64,000 nt of DNA, taken from an uncultured Clostridia bacterium. GTDB taxonomy: Bacteria > Bacillota > Clostridia > Peptostreptococcales > Anaerovoracaceae. The notes under the pieces were generated by a model. The model saw only the letters and a program-made list of their open reading frames with translations, did no database searches and was not told the origin of the DNA. Every line of letters begins with the position of its first letter. Within the stretch, counting starts at the first letter, position 1. The DNA is taken from NCBI GenBank assembly GCA_934278925.1, contig CAKQWJ010000008.1, forward strand, positions 8,718-72,717, written 5' to 3'. The translations under genes and the position numbers were made by a program. This document shows, piece by piece, positions 16,315-25,900 of the stretch.

Positions 16315-17145
16315 ATGAGCAAAGCGGATCAGCTGTTCGTGACCATGTGTCAGGATATTATCGAGAACGGTTTCAGTACGGAGGGACAGAAAGTGCGCCC
16401 GCACTGGCCGGATGGAACACCGGCCCATACCATCAAGAATTTCGGTGTGGTGAACCGGTACAACCTGCAGGAAGAATTTCCCGCACTGACCCTGCGCCCG
16501 ACCGCCATCAAATTGGCCTTTGATGAACTCCTGTGGATCTGGCAGAAAAAATCCAACAACGTTCACGACCTGAACAGCCATATCTGGGACGAATGGGCGG
16601 ATGAGAACGGATCCATCGGCAAAGCCTACGGATACCAGCTGGGAAAGAAGTATACCTTCAAGCAGGGCGAAATGGACCAGGTGGACAACGTGCTGTGGCA
16701 GCTGAAGAACGACCGGTACTCCCGGCGGATTCTGACCAACATGTACAACTTTGACGATCTCTCGGAGATGAACCTGGAGCCTTGCGCTTACAGCGTCACC
16801 TTCAATGTCAAAGGGGATACGCTGAACGCCATTCTGAACCAGCGGTCTCAGGATATCCTGACGGCCAACAACTGGAACGTGGTGCAGTACTCCCTGCTCC
16901 TGATGATGATGGCTAACGTTAGCGGCCTCAAAGCCGGCGAGTTGGTGCACGTCATTTCCGACGCCCACATCTACGACCGCCATGTGGATATCGTAAAAGA
17001 ACTGATCGCCCGGCCCCAGTATCCGGCACCGAAGGTGACCCTGAATCCGGAGGTGAAGAGCTTCTACGATTATACGGTGGATGATTTGACGGTGGAAAAC
17101 TACGAGCACAATCCTCAGGTGAAGAATATTCCGGTTGCAATTTAA
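16315..17145 (+). CDS. thyA: thymidylate synthase, ThyA type
   Basis: Methylates dUMP to dTMP with methylenetetrahydrofolate. The 276-aa protein has the nucleophile C157 (LEPCAYS), the phosphate-binding QRSQD, WNVVQYSLL with the conserved Asn, and the DAHIYDRH block. The residue after the catalytic Cys is Ala, where most ThyA proteins have His (PPCH). That makes it a divergent member, but the other binding residues are kept. It lies three bases after mrnC and before folA, which recycles the dihydrofolate it makes. Confidence 0.92.
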   Translation: MSKADQLFVTMCQDIIENGFSTEGQKVRPHWPDGTPAHTIKNFGVVNRYNLQEEFPALTLRPTAIKLAFDELLWIWQKKSNNVHDLNSHIWDEWADENGSIGKAYGYQLGKKYTFKQGEMDQVDNVLWQLKNDRYSRRILTNMYNFDDLSEMNLEPCAYSVTFNVKGDTLNAILNQRSQDILTANNWNVVQYSLLLMMMANVSGLKAGELVHVISDAHIYDRHVDIVKELIARPQYPAPKVTLNPEVKSFYDYTVDDLTVENYEHNPQVKNIPVAI

Positions 17146-17191
17146 CGGAAAACAGTGTAGATTAAACGGTGCGGCAGACTGCCGTATGCTG

Positions 17192-17224
17192 ACCCGGTGA
17201 GGAAAGCCTTGCCGGGTTTCTTTT
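17192..17224 (+). terminator. terminator after thyA
   Basis: ACCCGG (17192-17197) pairs with CCGGGT (17212-17217), followed by TTCTTTT. A smaller CGGCA/TGCCG hairpin precedes it at about 17173. Confidence 0.7.
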
Positions 17225-17264
17225 ATAAATAGATGGAAACCGAAGAAATTCGGAAGGAGGAAAT

Positions 17265-17753
17265 ATGAATCTGATTGTGGCAGTGGACTCGGAATGGGGC
17301 ATCGGCTGCGGCGGAGAGCTGCTGGCTCACATCCCGGGAGATCTGAAATACTTTAAGGAGACCACCATGGATAAGGTGGTGGTGATGGGCCGGAAGACAC
17401 TGGAAAGCCTGCCGGGAAAGAAGGGGCTTCCGAAGCGGGTGAATTTCGTGCTCACCGGAAATCCGGAATTTGAGGCGGAACGGTGTCAGGTGGTTCATTC
17501 GGAAGAAGAACTGACCGAGGCGCTGAAGGAATACAAGACGGAAGATGTTTTTATCATCGGCGGAGAGAGCATTTACCGTCGGTTCTACGAACAGTGCGAC
17601 AAGCTGTACGTGACGAAGATGCATGCGAACCTGAATGCGGATCGGTTCATGGTGAACCTGGACGAGGATAACCGGTTCCGGGTAACTTGGGAGAGCGAAC
17701 TGCAGAATGAAAACGGGATTGAATATCAATTCGTTCTATATGAAAGGAGTTAA
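17265..17753 (+). CDS. folA: dihydrofolate reductase
   Basis: NADPH-dependent reduction of dihydrofolate. The 162-aa protein starts MNLIVAVDSEWGIGCGGELL, with the acidic substrate-binding position in GDLKYFKETT, the NADPH-binding VVMGRKTLESLP and FIIGGESIYRRF. GAAGGAGG precedes the ATG. It follows thyA after a hairpin and is two bases from rlmB. Confidence 0.95.
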   Translation: MNLIVAVDSEWGIGCGGELLAHIPGDLKYFKETTMDKVVVMGRKTLESLPGKKGLPKRVNFVLTGNPEFEAERCQVVHSEEELTEALKEYKTEDVFIIGGESIYRRFYEQCDKLYVTKMHANLNADRFMVNLDEDNRFRVTWESELQNENGIEYQFVLYERS

Positions 17754-17755
17754 GG

Positions 17756-18778
17756 ATGGCCGGAAAGAAGAAAAACGGAAAGAATCGCCGGGATGCCCAC
17801 GGGGTGTATGAGAGAAGAGAAGCCAGAGGCAAGAGCAGCTACGGCGGAAACCGTTCCAACGAGCGGAATGACGGAGGCCGAAGAGGCGGCCGAGACGGCA
17901 GTCGGGAGAACAATTCTCGTCCGGTGTATGATTACGGCGGTGCGGGAAGTCGGCCGAGCAGCCGCCGAGCACCGCGGACGGAGGGATTCCGTGGCGGAAA
18001 TTCGGAGCGCAAAGGCGTGAGAAACTTTGAACAGGAAGAATCTGCGGAGAACCTGCTGGTGGGACGAAATCCGGTAATTGAAGCTCTGCGGGCGGGTCAC
18101 GATGTGGAACGCATCTATATGGCGGAAGGCGCCGGCGGATCCATTTCCATCATCCGGGCTTTAGCAAAGGAGCAGGGTGTGTCCATCAGCATGGTGGATC
18201 GATTCAAGCTGGACCACATGGCGCCGGGACAGAAGCACCAGGGTGTGATTGCGGAAATTCCGGCATATCACTATTCCAAAATGCAGGATATCTTCGCCCG
18301 GGCGGCGGCGATGGATGAGGAGCCGTTCATCGTCATCCTGGATGAAATCACGGATCCGCACAATGTGGGGGCCATCATCCGAAGCGCGGAGTGCATGGGC
18401 GCTCACGGAATCATCATTCCGAATCGGAGAGCCTGCGGCCTGACCAGCACCGTTGCGAAGAGCGCGGCGGGAGCTATTGAACAGATTCCGGTGGTGCGGG
18501 TGACCAATATCGGAAGAACCATCGAAGAACTACAGAGCCGGGGAATCTGGATTGCGGCCTGCGATATGGATGGAGAAGCGTATTACTCTGCGGCAGGGCT
18601 GAACGGTGCAGTGGCCATTGTCATCGGCAACGAGGGCCGGGGAATCGGAAAGCTGGTTCGAGAGAAATGTGATTTTGTCGTTTCCATTCCGATGAAGGGT
18701 AAAATCAATTCTCTGAATGCATCCAATGCGGCAGCGATCGTGCTGGCGGAAATCCGCAGACGCCGGGAATGCCGGTAA
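17756..18778 (+). CDS. rlmB: 23S rRNA 2'-O-methyltransferase (RlmB/TrmH, SpoU family) with a Gly/Arg-rich N-terminal extension
   Basis: A 340-aa SPOUT methyltransferase. Residues from about 97 form the substrate-binding domain (LLVGRNPVIEAL), and the catalytic knot shows DEITDPHNVGAIIRSAE, IVIGNEGRGI and IPMKGKINSLNASNAA. The first 90 residues are low-complexity and rich in Arg, Gly, Ser and Asn (GRRGGRDGSRENN), an extension that RlmB of E. coli lacks and which probably binds RNA. The closest role is Gm2251 methylation of 23S rRNA; a tRNA target is possible. Confidence 0.88.
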   Translation: MAGKKKNGKNRRDAHGVYERREARGKSSYGGNRSNERNDGGRRGGRDGSRENNSRPVYDYGGAGSRPSSRRAPRTEGFRGGNSERKGVRNFEQEESAENLLVGRNPVIEALRAGHDVERIYMAEGAGGSISIIRALAKEQGVSISMVDRFKLDHMAPGQKHQGVIAEIPAYHYSKMQDIFARAAAMDEEPFIVILDEITDPHNVGAIIRSAECMGAHGIIIPNRRACGLTSTVAKSAAGAIEQIPVVRVTNIGRTIEELQSRGIWIAACDMDGEAYYSAAGLNGAVAIVIGNEGRGIGKLVREKCDFVVSIPMKGKINSLNASNAAAIVLAEIRRRRECR

Positions 18779-18948
18779 ACTGGTTTTTTCAACAGGAAAA
18801 ATGAAAAATTTTTAGGGGCAAAAACAGTTTCAAACCCTTGAAACGAAAGGCTTTGAAGGAATTACAAAAAGTAAATCGTCCCATATTTTTCAACAAGGAA
18901 ATTCATGTTTCAATTTCAAAACAAAGGTTAACATTCAGACAATCTTCA

Positions 18949-18954
18949 TATAAT
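18949..18954 (+). promoter_or_regulatory. candidate -10 box of the small membrane protein gene
   Basis: TATAAT at 18949-18954, about 50 bp before the start. The -35 position is poor (GGTTAA). The 226 bp between rlmB and this gene are AT-rich and hold no gene. Confidence 0.4.
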
Positions 18955-19004
18955 ATTCACTTAAAGAAAGGATGTTGTCTCGGACAACGAAAGTGAGGTT
19001 TGTG

Positions 19005-19187
19005 ATGAATAAGAAACAGATGATTTCCAATGGGATGTTGGCAACGATGGCAATGATGATTCTCAGCGTGATTTTCGTCGTATTGGTATGCCGTGAAGCA
19101 ATCGTTACTCAGGCGGTGGTTTCCGTAGTGTGTTTCGTGCTGGCTGCGATGGCAATGAGCCACGTGAAGGTGCACACCGGTAGGTAA
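19005..19187 (+). CDS. small hypothetical membrane protein
   Basis: A 60-aa protein with two hydrophobic stretches: MLATMAMMILSVIFVVLVC and a second of about 17 residues (AVVSVVCFVLAAMAMS), joined by a short charged loop. GTGAGG lies 6 bp before the ATG. A GTG two codons or so upstream is less likely. I do not recognise the family. It stands alone between rlmB and rpmG. Confidence 0.6.
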   Translation: MNKKQMISNGMLATMAMMILSVIFVVLVCREAIVTQAVVSVVCFVLAAMAMSHVKVHTGR

Positions 19188-19274
19188 GGAAGCACTCCAA
19201 AGCCGGCTTTTGCCGTATAATCTCAGAAAAAGTGAATAAAACGAGTAAAGCAGCAAAAATATTTACAAAATGTC

Positions 19275-19354
19275 TTGACATTGACGAGGTATCAGAGTAA
19301 TATTATTGAGCGACTTTATGAAATAACAAACAGAGCAGTGAGATACCTGCTCTG
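19275..19354 (+). promoter_or_regulatory. rpmG-secE-nusG promoter and leader hairpin
   Basis: TTGACA (19275-19280), 17 bp, TAATAT (19298-19303). The transcript would begin near 19310 and soon form the hairpin CAGAGCAG (19331-19338) with CTGCTCTG (19347-19354), then ATTTTG. It looks like an attenuator or a 5' stability element. Confidence 0.75.
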
Positions 19355-19411
19355 ATTTTGGAGTGAATAAGGATTTTTGCAAGATAATGGCAGTATAAGG
19401 AGGAAACTACT

Positions 19412-19561
19412 GTGAGAAACAAAATCATCCTGGCATGCACCGAGTGCAAGCAGAGAAACTACAACACCATGAAGAACAAGAAGAACAATCCGGACAGAAT
19501 TGAGCTGAGAAAGTATTGCAAGTTCTGCGGAAAAGAAACTCTTCACAAGGAAACAAAGTAA
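19412..19561 (+). CDS. rpmG: 50S ribosomal protein L33, zinc type
   Basis: A 49-aa protein starting at GTG, with AAGGAGG upstream. The two CxxC pairs (CTEC and CKFC) bind zinc. The product is [17 protein letters not shown] at its start and ends KETLHKETK. It is the first gene before secE and nusG, the usual place in Firmicutes. Confidence 0.95.
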   Translation: MRNKIILACTECKQRNYNTMKNKKNNPDRIELRKYCKFCGKETLHKETK

Positions 19562-19591
19562 TTACTGCATTGTAAACAACGGAGTGCAATC

Positions 19592-19828
19592 ATGGTTAAT
19601 GAAAAAGAAACTGGGAAGAAGAGCCGCGGCGAGAAGCGCGGAATCCTGGGATATCTTGCCGGCGTAAAGGAAGAGTTCGGCAAGGTGGTATGGCCGACGA
19701 AGAACGAGCTGGGCAGCAGTACACTGGTTGTATTTGCAGTGTGCGCATTCTTTGCTCTGGGCTTCTGGCTGGTGGATACCGGATTCCTTGCGTTGCTGCG
19801 TAAAGTGCTTGGAATTACACTTTCCTAG
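19592..19828 (+). CDS. secE: preprotein translocase subunit SecE
   Basis: A 78-aa single-span subunit of the SecYEG channel. The amphipathic helix and hinge read EEFGKVVWPTKNEL, followed by one membrane segment (STLVVFAVCAFFALGFWLV). It sits between rpmG and nusG as usual. Confidence 0.95.
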   Translation: MVNEKETGKKSRGEKRGILGYLAGVKEEFGKVVWPTKNELGSSTLVVFAVCAFFALGFWLVDTGFLALLRKVLGITLS

Positions 19829-19847
19829 TATATAGGAGCAATTGAAT

Positions 19848-20441
19848 ATGGCGGACATGACAGAGAATTTGAATGCGAACAGCACTTCCGTGTCGCCGCT
19901 GGAAGGCGAAGGACTTCGTGGTGACGGTACCTCGAAGTGGTATGTGGTGCATACGTATTCTGGCTATGAGAACAAGGTAAAGAGCAACATCGAGAAGATG
20001 GTGGAATATCGTGGCATGCAGGACCTGATTGAAGAAGTCGTAATCCCAACCGAAGAGATTATGGAGCTCAAGAACGGTCAGCGGAAAATCAAAACCCGCA
20101 AGCTGTATCCGGGATATGTCGTTATCAAGATGATTGTAAATAATGAGACTTGGTACCTGGTTCGCAACACAGAGGGTGTTACGGGCTTTGTTGGACACGG
20201 TTCGGACCCGATTCCTTTGAGCAAGGAAGAAGTGGTACGAATGGGTGTCGAGAAAATGCGAATCGACCTGGACGTTGAAGTCGGCGATACAATCCGCGTT
20301 ATCGGGGGTCCTTTTGAAGGACAACTGGGCATCGTAGAAGAGATCAGCCCAGAAAAGCAGATTGTTAAAGCCAGAGTTTCGATGTTCGGTAGAGATACTC
20401 CTGTGGAACTTGAATTTTCGCAGGTTGGAAAAATTCAATAA
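19848..20441 (+). CDS. nusG: transcription elongation factor NusG
   Basis: A 197-aa protein. The NGN domain begins SKWYVVHTYSGYENKV after a roughly 25-residue tail, and the KOW domain ends it (EVGDTIRVIGGPFEGQLGIV). It binds RNA polymerase, favours processive transcription, and links it to ribosomes or Rho. The ATG at 19848 with TAGGAGC upstream is preferred over an in-frame TTG two codons earlier. Confidence 0.96.
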   Translation: MADMTENLNANSTSVSPLEGEGLRGDGTSKWYVVHTYSGYENKVKSNIEKMVEYRGMQDLIEEVVIPTEEIMELKNGQRKIKTRKLYPGYVVIKMIVNNETWYLVRNTEGVTGFVGHGSDPIPLSKEEVVRMGVEKMRIDLDVEVGDTIRVIGGPFEGQLGIVEEISPEKQIVKARVSMFGRDTPVELEFSQVGKIQ

Positions 20442-20464
20442 TTAATTGAAGAAAGGAGAAGACG

Positions 20465-20890
20465 ATGGCAAAGAAAATTGATGGCTACATCAAATTACAG
20501 ATTCCTGCCGGGGGAGCAACTCCTGCACCACCTGTTGGTCCTGCACTGGGTCAGAAGAGCGTGAACATCATGGACTTCTGCAAGCAGTTCAATGCAAGAA
20601 CAGCAGATCAGAGCGGAATGGTTATTCCGGTTGTTATCACTGTTTATGCAGACAGAAGCTTCAGCTTCGTGTGCAAGACACCGCCAGCAGCAGTTCTGCT
20701 GAAGAAGGCTGCAGGAATCGAGAGTGCATCCGGAGAACCGAACAAGCGCAAGGTCGCTACCATTACTCTGGAGCAGGCTCAGGAAATCGCTAAGACTAAG
20801 ATGCCGGACCTGAATGCAGCATCCCTTGAAGCCGCAACGGACATGATTAAGGGAACCGCAAGAAGCATGGGCATCATCGTAGAAGGCTAA
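20465..20890 (+). CDS. rplK: 50S ribosomal protein L11
   Basis: A 141-aa protein of the GTPase-associated centre. [20 protein letters not shown] is the N-terminal signature, and the C-terminal domain that binds 23S rRNA ends [20 protein letters not shown] precedes the ATG. The gene is followed by rplA. Confidence 0.97.
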   Translation: MAKKIDGYIKLQIPAGGATPAPPVGPALGQKSVNIMDFCKQFNARTADQSGMVIPVVITVYADRSFSFVCKTPPAAVLLKKAAGIESASGEPNKRKVATITLEQAQEIAKTKMPDLNAASLEAATDMIKGTARSMGIIVEG

Positions 20891-20933
20891 GACAGTGGGA
20901 GGCGGAAGCCGTTAGTACCACAAGGAGGAAAAA

Positions 20934-21629
20934 ATGCCAAAGAGAAGTAGAAGATACAGCGAAGCTGCGAAAGACTTCGATAAGACTCAGACTTACGAAG
21001 TAGCAGAAGCTGTACAGCACGTAAAGGAACTTGCAACTGCAAAGTTCGATGAGACCATCGAAATGCACATCCGTCTCGGTGTAGATGGAAGACACGCAGA
21101 TCAGCAGGTAAGAGGAGCTACTGTACTGCCGCACGGAACCGGTAAATCCAAGAAGGTTCTGGTTTTCGCAAAGGGCGCAAAGGCAGAAGAGGCAGAGGCA
21201 GCCGGTGCGGATTATGTCGGTGCTGAGGATATGGCACAGAAGATCCAGCAGGAAAACTGGTTCGACTTCGATGCAGTAGTAGCAACCCCGGATATGATGG
21301 GCGTTGTAGGTCGCCTGGGTAGAGTTCTGGGACCGAAGGGCTTGATGCCAAACCCGAAGTCCGGCACCGTAACCATGGACGTAACAAAAGCACTGGAAGA
21401 GATTAAAGCCGGTAAGGTGGAGTATCGTCTGGACAAGGCAAACATCATCCACGTAATCATCGGAAAGAAATCTTTCACCGACGAGCAGCTGGTAGAGAAT
21501 GCAAACGCACTGCTGAACGCAATTGCGAAGGCAAAGCCATCCGCAGCAAAGGGTCAGTACTTCAAGAGCGTAACTATCGCTTCCACAATGAGCCCTGGCG
21601 TTAAAGTGAACAACGCATCCTTAGGCTAA
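20934..21629 (+). CDS. rplA: 50S ribosomal protein L1
   Basis: A 231-aa L1-stalk protein. [20 protein letters not shown] and [15 protein letters not shown] are family signatures. In E. coli L1 represses the L11-L1 operon. CAAGGAGGAA lies before the ATG. Confidence 0.97.
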   Translation: MPKRSRRYSEAAKDFDKTQTYEVAEAVQHVKELATAKFDETIEMHIRLGVDGRHADQQVRGATVLPHGTGKSKKVLVFAKGAKAEEAEAAGADYVGAEDMAQKIQQENWFDFDAVVATPDMMGVVGRLGRVLGPKGLMPNPKSGTVTMDVTKALEEIKAGKVEYRLDKANIIHVIIGKKSFTDEQLVENANALLNAIAKAKPSAAKGQYFKSVTIASTMSPGVKVNNASLG

Positions 21630-21654
21630 ATCGTTATCTTTTAAAAATCGAATA

Positions 21655-21740
21655 TCAACCGTAGACAGCGGGTGCGAAAGCTTAATTTCCCGCCGAGGTA
21701 CAATATAAATTGAACCCCGCTGTCTCCATAGCGGGGTATT
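21655..21740 (+). promoter_or_regulatory. L10 ribosomal protein leader
   Basis: The sequence between rplA and rplJ has the conserved L10 leader core: GTAGACAGCGGGTGCGAAAG, then CTTAATTTCCCGCCGAGGTA. CAGCGGG can pair with CCCGCTG (21716-21722), and an alternative hairpin forms from CCCCGC and GCGGGG. L10(L12)4 binding to such leaders represses rplJ-rplL by attenuation in Firmicutes. A further perfect hairpin, GACCGC (21774-21779) with GCGGTC (21783-21788), lies just before the rplJ ribosome binding site. Confidence 0.85.
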
Positions 21741-21803
21741 TTGTACCGTGTGTGACATTCGGAACAAAACTATGACCGCCCGGCGGTCAGGAAAGGAGAA
21801 CAA

Positions 21804-22310
21804 ATGTCTGTAGAAGCAAAAAAAGCAAAACAGGTAGTAATTGACGAAATCAAAGAACGTTTTGAACAGGCTCAGTCTGTTGTTGTTGTAGATTATCTCG
21901 GTCTGACTGTAGCAGAAGCCGATGAGATGAGAAAGAACCTCAGAGAAGGCGGCGTTGGCTTCACCGTTTACAAGAACACTCTTGTTAAGCGTGCCATCGA
22001 AGGAACACCGTACGAAGCTCTGGGCGAAGCCCTGAAGGGTTCCAGCGCATTCGCATTCAGCAACGAAGACGCAACTGCAGGTGCAAGAATCCTGAACAAG
22101 TCCATCAAGCAGTACAAGAAGATGGCGTTCAAGGGCGCTGTAGTAGAGGGTCAGGTATATGACGCAAAGCAGGTAGAAGAGCTGGCTGAAATTCCGTCCA
22201 GAGAAGAGCTCATCGCTCGTTTCATGGGAAGCATCCAGTCCCCTCTGTCTCAGCTTGTTAGAACCTTCAAGGCAATTGCTGACAAGGACGAGGAAGCTGC
22301 AGAAGCTTAA
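21804..22310 (+). CDS. rplJ: 50S ribosomal protein L10
   Basis: A 168-aa protein that anchors L7/L12 dimers to the ribosomal stalk. VVVDYLGLTVAEADEMRKNL and YKNTLVKRAI mark the rRNA-binding domain, and the C-terminal helix holds the L12 sites. GAAAGGAGAAC precedes the ATG. Its expression is expected to be controlled by the upstream leader. Confidence 0.96.
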   Translation: MSVEAKKAKQVVIDEIKERFEQAQSVVVVDYLGLTVAEADEMRKNLREGGVGFTVYKNTLVKRAIEGTPYEALGEALKGSSAFAFSNEDATAGARILNKSIKQYKKMAFKGAVVEGQVYDAKQVEELAEIPSREELIARFMGSIQSPLSQLVRTFKAIADKDEEAAEA

Positions 22311-22386
22311 TCGAAATCGTAATTTTATAAAGCGGGCCATTGCGGCCTAACCAACACTCATAAAAATCAGAAAAGGAGAACTTATA

Positions 22387-22755
22387 ATGGATAAGGATCA
22401 GATCATCGAGGCTCTGAAGGGAATGAGCATTCTCGAAATCAACGAACTCGTTAAGGCTTGTGAAGAAGAATTCGGCGTATCCGCTGCTGCTGCTGTTGTA
22501 GCTGCTCCGGGAGCTGCCGGTGGTGCTGCTGCTGAAGAAGAACAGACTGAATTCACTGTTGTTCTGAAGGAAGTTGGCGACAACAAGATCAAGGTTATCA
22601 AGGCTGTAAGAGAAGCTACCGGTCTTGGCCTGAAGGAAGCAAAGGCTCTGGTTGACGGTGCTCCGGCTAACGTTAAGGAAAACGTTGAGAAGGCTGAAGC
22701 AGATGCACTCAAGGCTGCTCTGGAAGAAGTTGGCGCAGTAGTTGAGCTGAAGTAG
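22387..22755 (+). CDS. rplL: 50S ribosomal protein L7/L12
   Basis: A 122-aa stalk protein. The N-terminal dimerisation helix is followed by an Ala/Gly-rich hinge (about 36-54) and the factor-binding domain with [34 protein letters not shown] and the C-terminal VGAVVELK. Strong terminator downstream. Confidence 0.97.
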   Translation: MDKDQIIEALKGMSILEINELVKACEEEFGVSAAAAVVAAPGAAGGAAAEEEQTEFTVVLKEVGDNKIKVIKAVREATGLGLKEAKALVDGAPANVKENVEKAEADALKAALEEVGAVVELK

Positions 22756-22777
22756 TTCAGATACGAAGTCAGAAATT

Positions 22778-22812
22778 GGGCCCTGATTGTCTCAGGGCCC
22801 ATATTGTTGTTT
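22778..22812 (+). terminator. terminator after rplL
   Basis: GGGCCCTGA (22778-22786) pairs perfectly with TCAGGGCCC (22792-22800), followed by a T-rich stretch. A second hairpin in the rpoB leader pairs CTCGC (22825-22829) with GCGAG (22855-22859). Confidence 0.85.
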
Positions 22813-22969
22813 ACATATATCTATCTCGCCTGGGGGTATTGAGACCCGAAGTGAGCGAGGAAAAAATCACTGAAAACACTCAAAATTCACACAAGTTCTA
22901 TGCAATTGTGCCATATACTTGTTAGTTGCAATAGAATCGATTTTTTCTTGAACAATAAGGAGTGATAAC

Positions 22970-25900
22970 ATGCCAAGACCTGTAAAAGTTGGTAGGAAAG
23001 AACGCATGACCTTTGCCAAGATCAATGAAGTTTGCGAGATGCCGAACCTCATTGACGTGCAGACACAGTCCTATAAATGGTTTGTGGAAGAAGGTCTGTC
23101 AGAGGTTCTGGAGGACGTTTCCCCAATCCGGGATACAACGAATACCCTCAGTCTCGAGTTCGCCGACTACCATTTTTCCGAAGAAACCAAATATAGTCAG
23201 GAAGAATGTAAAGAACGGGAGACCACGTATGCAACATCTCTTACGGTAAAGGTACGGCTGATTAACCGCGAGACCGGCGAGATTAAAGAGCAGGATGTCT
23301 TCATGGGCGAGTTTCCTCTGATGACAGAAAAGGGCACATTCATCTACAACGGTGCAGAGAGAGCCATCGTCACGCAGCTGGTTCGTTCTCCGGGACCGTA
23401 TTTTGAAGTATTAGTGGACAAGTCCAATCAGAATCTGTTCTCTTCTACGATTATTCCGAACCGTGGTGCATGGTTGGAATATGAAACGGATTCTGCTGGC
23501 ATCATATATGTAAGAGTAGACCGAACAAGAAAATTACCGATTACCGCCTTCCTGAGAGCATTGGGTCTGGATTCCAACCAGGATATTCTGGACACCTTTG
23601 GCGATGACGACAGACTGATTCGTACGCTGGAGAAGGATAACACCAAAAACAGCGATGAAGGCGTGAAGGAAATATATAGAAGATTAAGACCGGGAGATCC
23701 GCCAACCGTTGAGAATGCACGTTCCATGCTGAACTCCCTTCTCTTCGATGCGAGACGCTACGATCTGGCAAAAGTCGGAAGATATAAATACAATAAGAAG
23801 CTGGGAATTCACAACAGGCTGGTGAACTCCTATGCGGCAGAGGATATCATCGATCCGAACACCGGAGAAATCCTGGTGGAAAAGGATGGATTTATTTCCC
23901 GTGCAAAGGCATATGAAATCGAGAATGCCGGGGTACTGAGCGCACTGATCCGCAGCAAGAACGAGAACGATGATTCCGTCGCTAAGGTTATCGGAAACCA
24001 GTTCGTGGATCCGACCGGATACGTGGACATCGACCTGGCACCGTACAAGCTGTCTGAGTTGGTTTATTATCCGGTACTGAAGGATATTATTGACAATGCG
24101 GAGACCGAGGATGATTTGAAGGCGGCAATTGCCAGCCGGAAGCACGAACTTTCTCCGAAGCACGTCATCCTTGCGGATATCATCGCATCCGTCAGCTACC
24201 TGCTGAACCTGAACTACGGACTGGGTGAAGTGGACGATATCGACCACCTGGGCAACCGTCGTCTGAAGACCGTGGGCGAATTGCTGCAGAACCAGTTCCG
24301 TATCGGATTCTCCAGAATGGAACGTTCTGTACGGGAGCGCATGACCAACGAAAATGCTACACCGCAGCAGCTGATTAACATCCGTCCGGTAACCGCAGCG
24401 GTAAGAGAATTCTTCGGAAGCTCTCAGCTGTCTCAGTTCATGGACCAGAACAACCCGCTGGCAGAGCTGACTCATAAGAGAAGACTTTCCGCACTGGGAC
24501 CGGGTGGTCTGTCCAGAGAAAGAGCCGGAATGGAAGTTCGAGACGTACATTATTCCCACTACGGAAGAATGTGCCCAATCGAGACTCCGGAAGGTCCGAA
24601 CATCGGACTGATCGGTTCCCTGACAACTTATGCGATCATTAACGAATATGGTTTTATCGAAACACCGTATCGTAAGGTAGATAAAGAAACCGGCATCGTT
24701 ACCAAGACGGTGGAATACCTGTCTGCAGACGATGAGGAACTGATGGTTGTGGCTCAGGCCAACGAACCGTTGGACGAAGACGGAAGATTCCTGAACAAGA
24801 AGGTTGCCGTTCGAGGCGTCAAGGGTGAAGTAACCATGGCGATGCGAGGCGAAGTGGACTACATGGACGTATCTCCGAAGCAGGTAGTGTCCGTATCCAC
24901 CGCAATGATTCCGTTCCTGGAAAACGACGATGCGAACCGTGCGCTGATGGGTTGTAACATGCAGCGTCAGGCGGTTCCGCTGCTTGTGACTCAGGCTCCG
25001 TACGTCGGAACCGGTATCGAGTACAAGGCCGCTTGCGACTCCGGCGCAGTTGTTCTGGCTAAAAACACCGGAACGGTTGAATTCGTGGATGCGAAGACCA
25101 TCCGGATTCGCCGGGACGAGGATAACGGCGTAGACAACTACAAACTGCTGAAGTTCAAGCGTTCCAACCAGGGTACCTGTATTAATCAGAGACCGATTGT
25201 TTCCTTTGGAGAACACATCGAGGCCGGTGAGGTTATCGCCGACGGTCCATCCACCAATCTGGGTGAGATTTCGCTGGGTAAGAACCTGCTGATCGGATAC
25301 ATGACCTGGGAAGGCTACAACTACGAGGATGCGATCATCCTGAACGAGCGTCTGCTTATGGATGATGTGCTCACCTCAATCCATATTGAGAAATACGAGT
25401 GCGAAGCGAGAGAGACCAAGCTGGGTGCGGAAGAAATCACCCGGGATATCCCGAACGTCAGCGAAGATATGCTGAAGGAACTGGATGAAGAAGGTATCAT
25501 TCGCGTAGGTGCCAGCGTGAAGTCCTCCGACATTCTGGTCGGAAAGCTGACGCCGAAGAGCGAAACCGATCTCACCGCAGAAGTCCGGATGCTCCGTGCT
25601 ATTTTTGGAGAGAAGTCCAAAGAAGTAAGAGATACATCGCTGAGAGTTCCTCACGGTGAAGCCGGTATCGTCGTAGACGTTCAGGTATTCAGCAGAGAGA
25701 ACGGAGACAGCGAGCTGCCGCCGGGTGTAAACAAGGTGGTACGTGTCTACATTGCGACAAAAAGAAAGATTAACGTGGGCGACAAGATGTCCGGACGTCA
25801 CGGTAACAAGGGTGTCATCTCCCGGATTCTTCCGGAAGAGGATATGCCGTTCAAGGATGATGGTGAGACCTTGCAGGTCATGCTGAATCCGTTGGGCGTA

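Noticed and set aside
22886..22937. rpoB promoter
   Set aside because: Several partial -10 boxes exist (TATACT, TAGAAT), but none has a -35 box at acceptable spacing.
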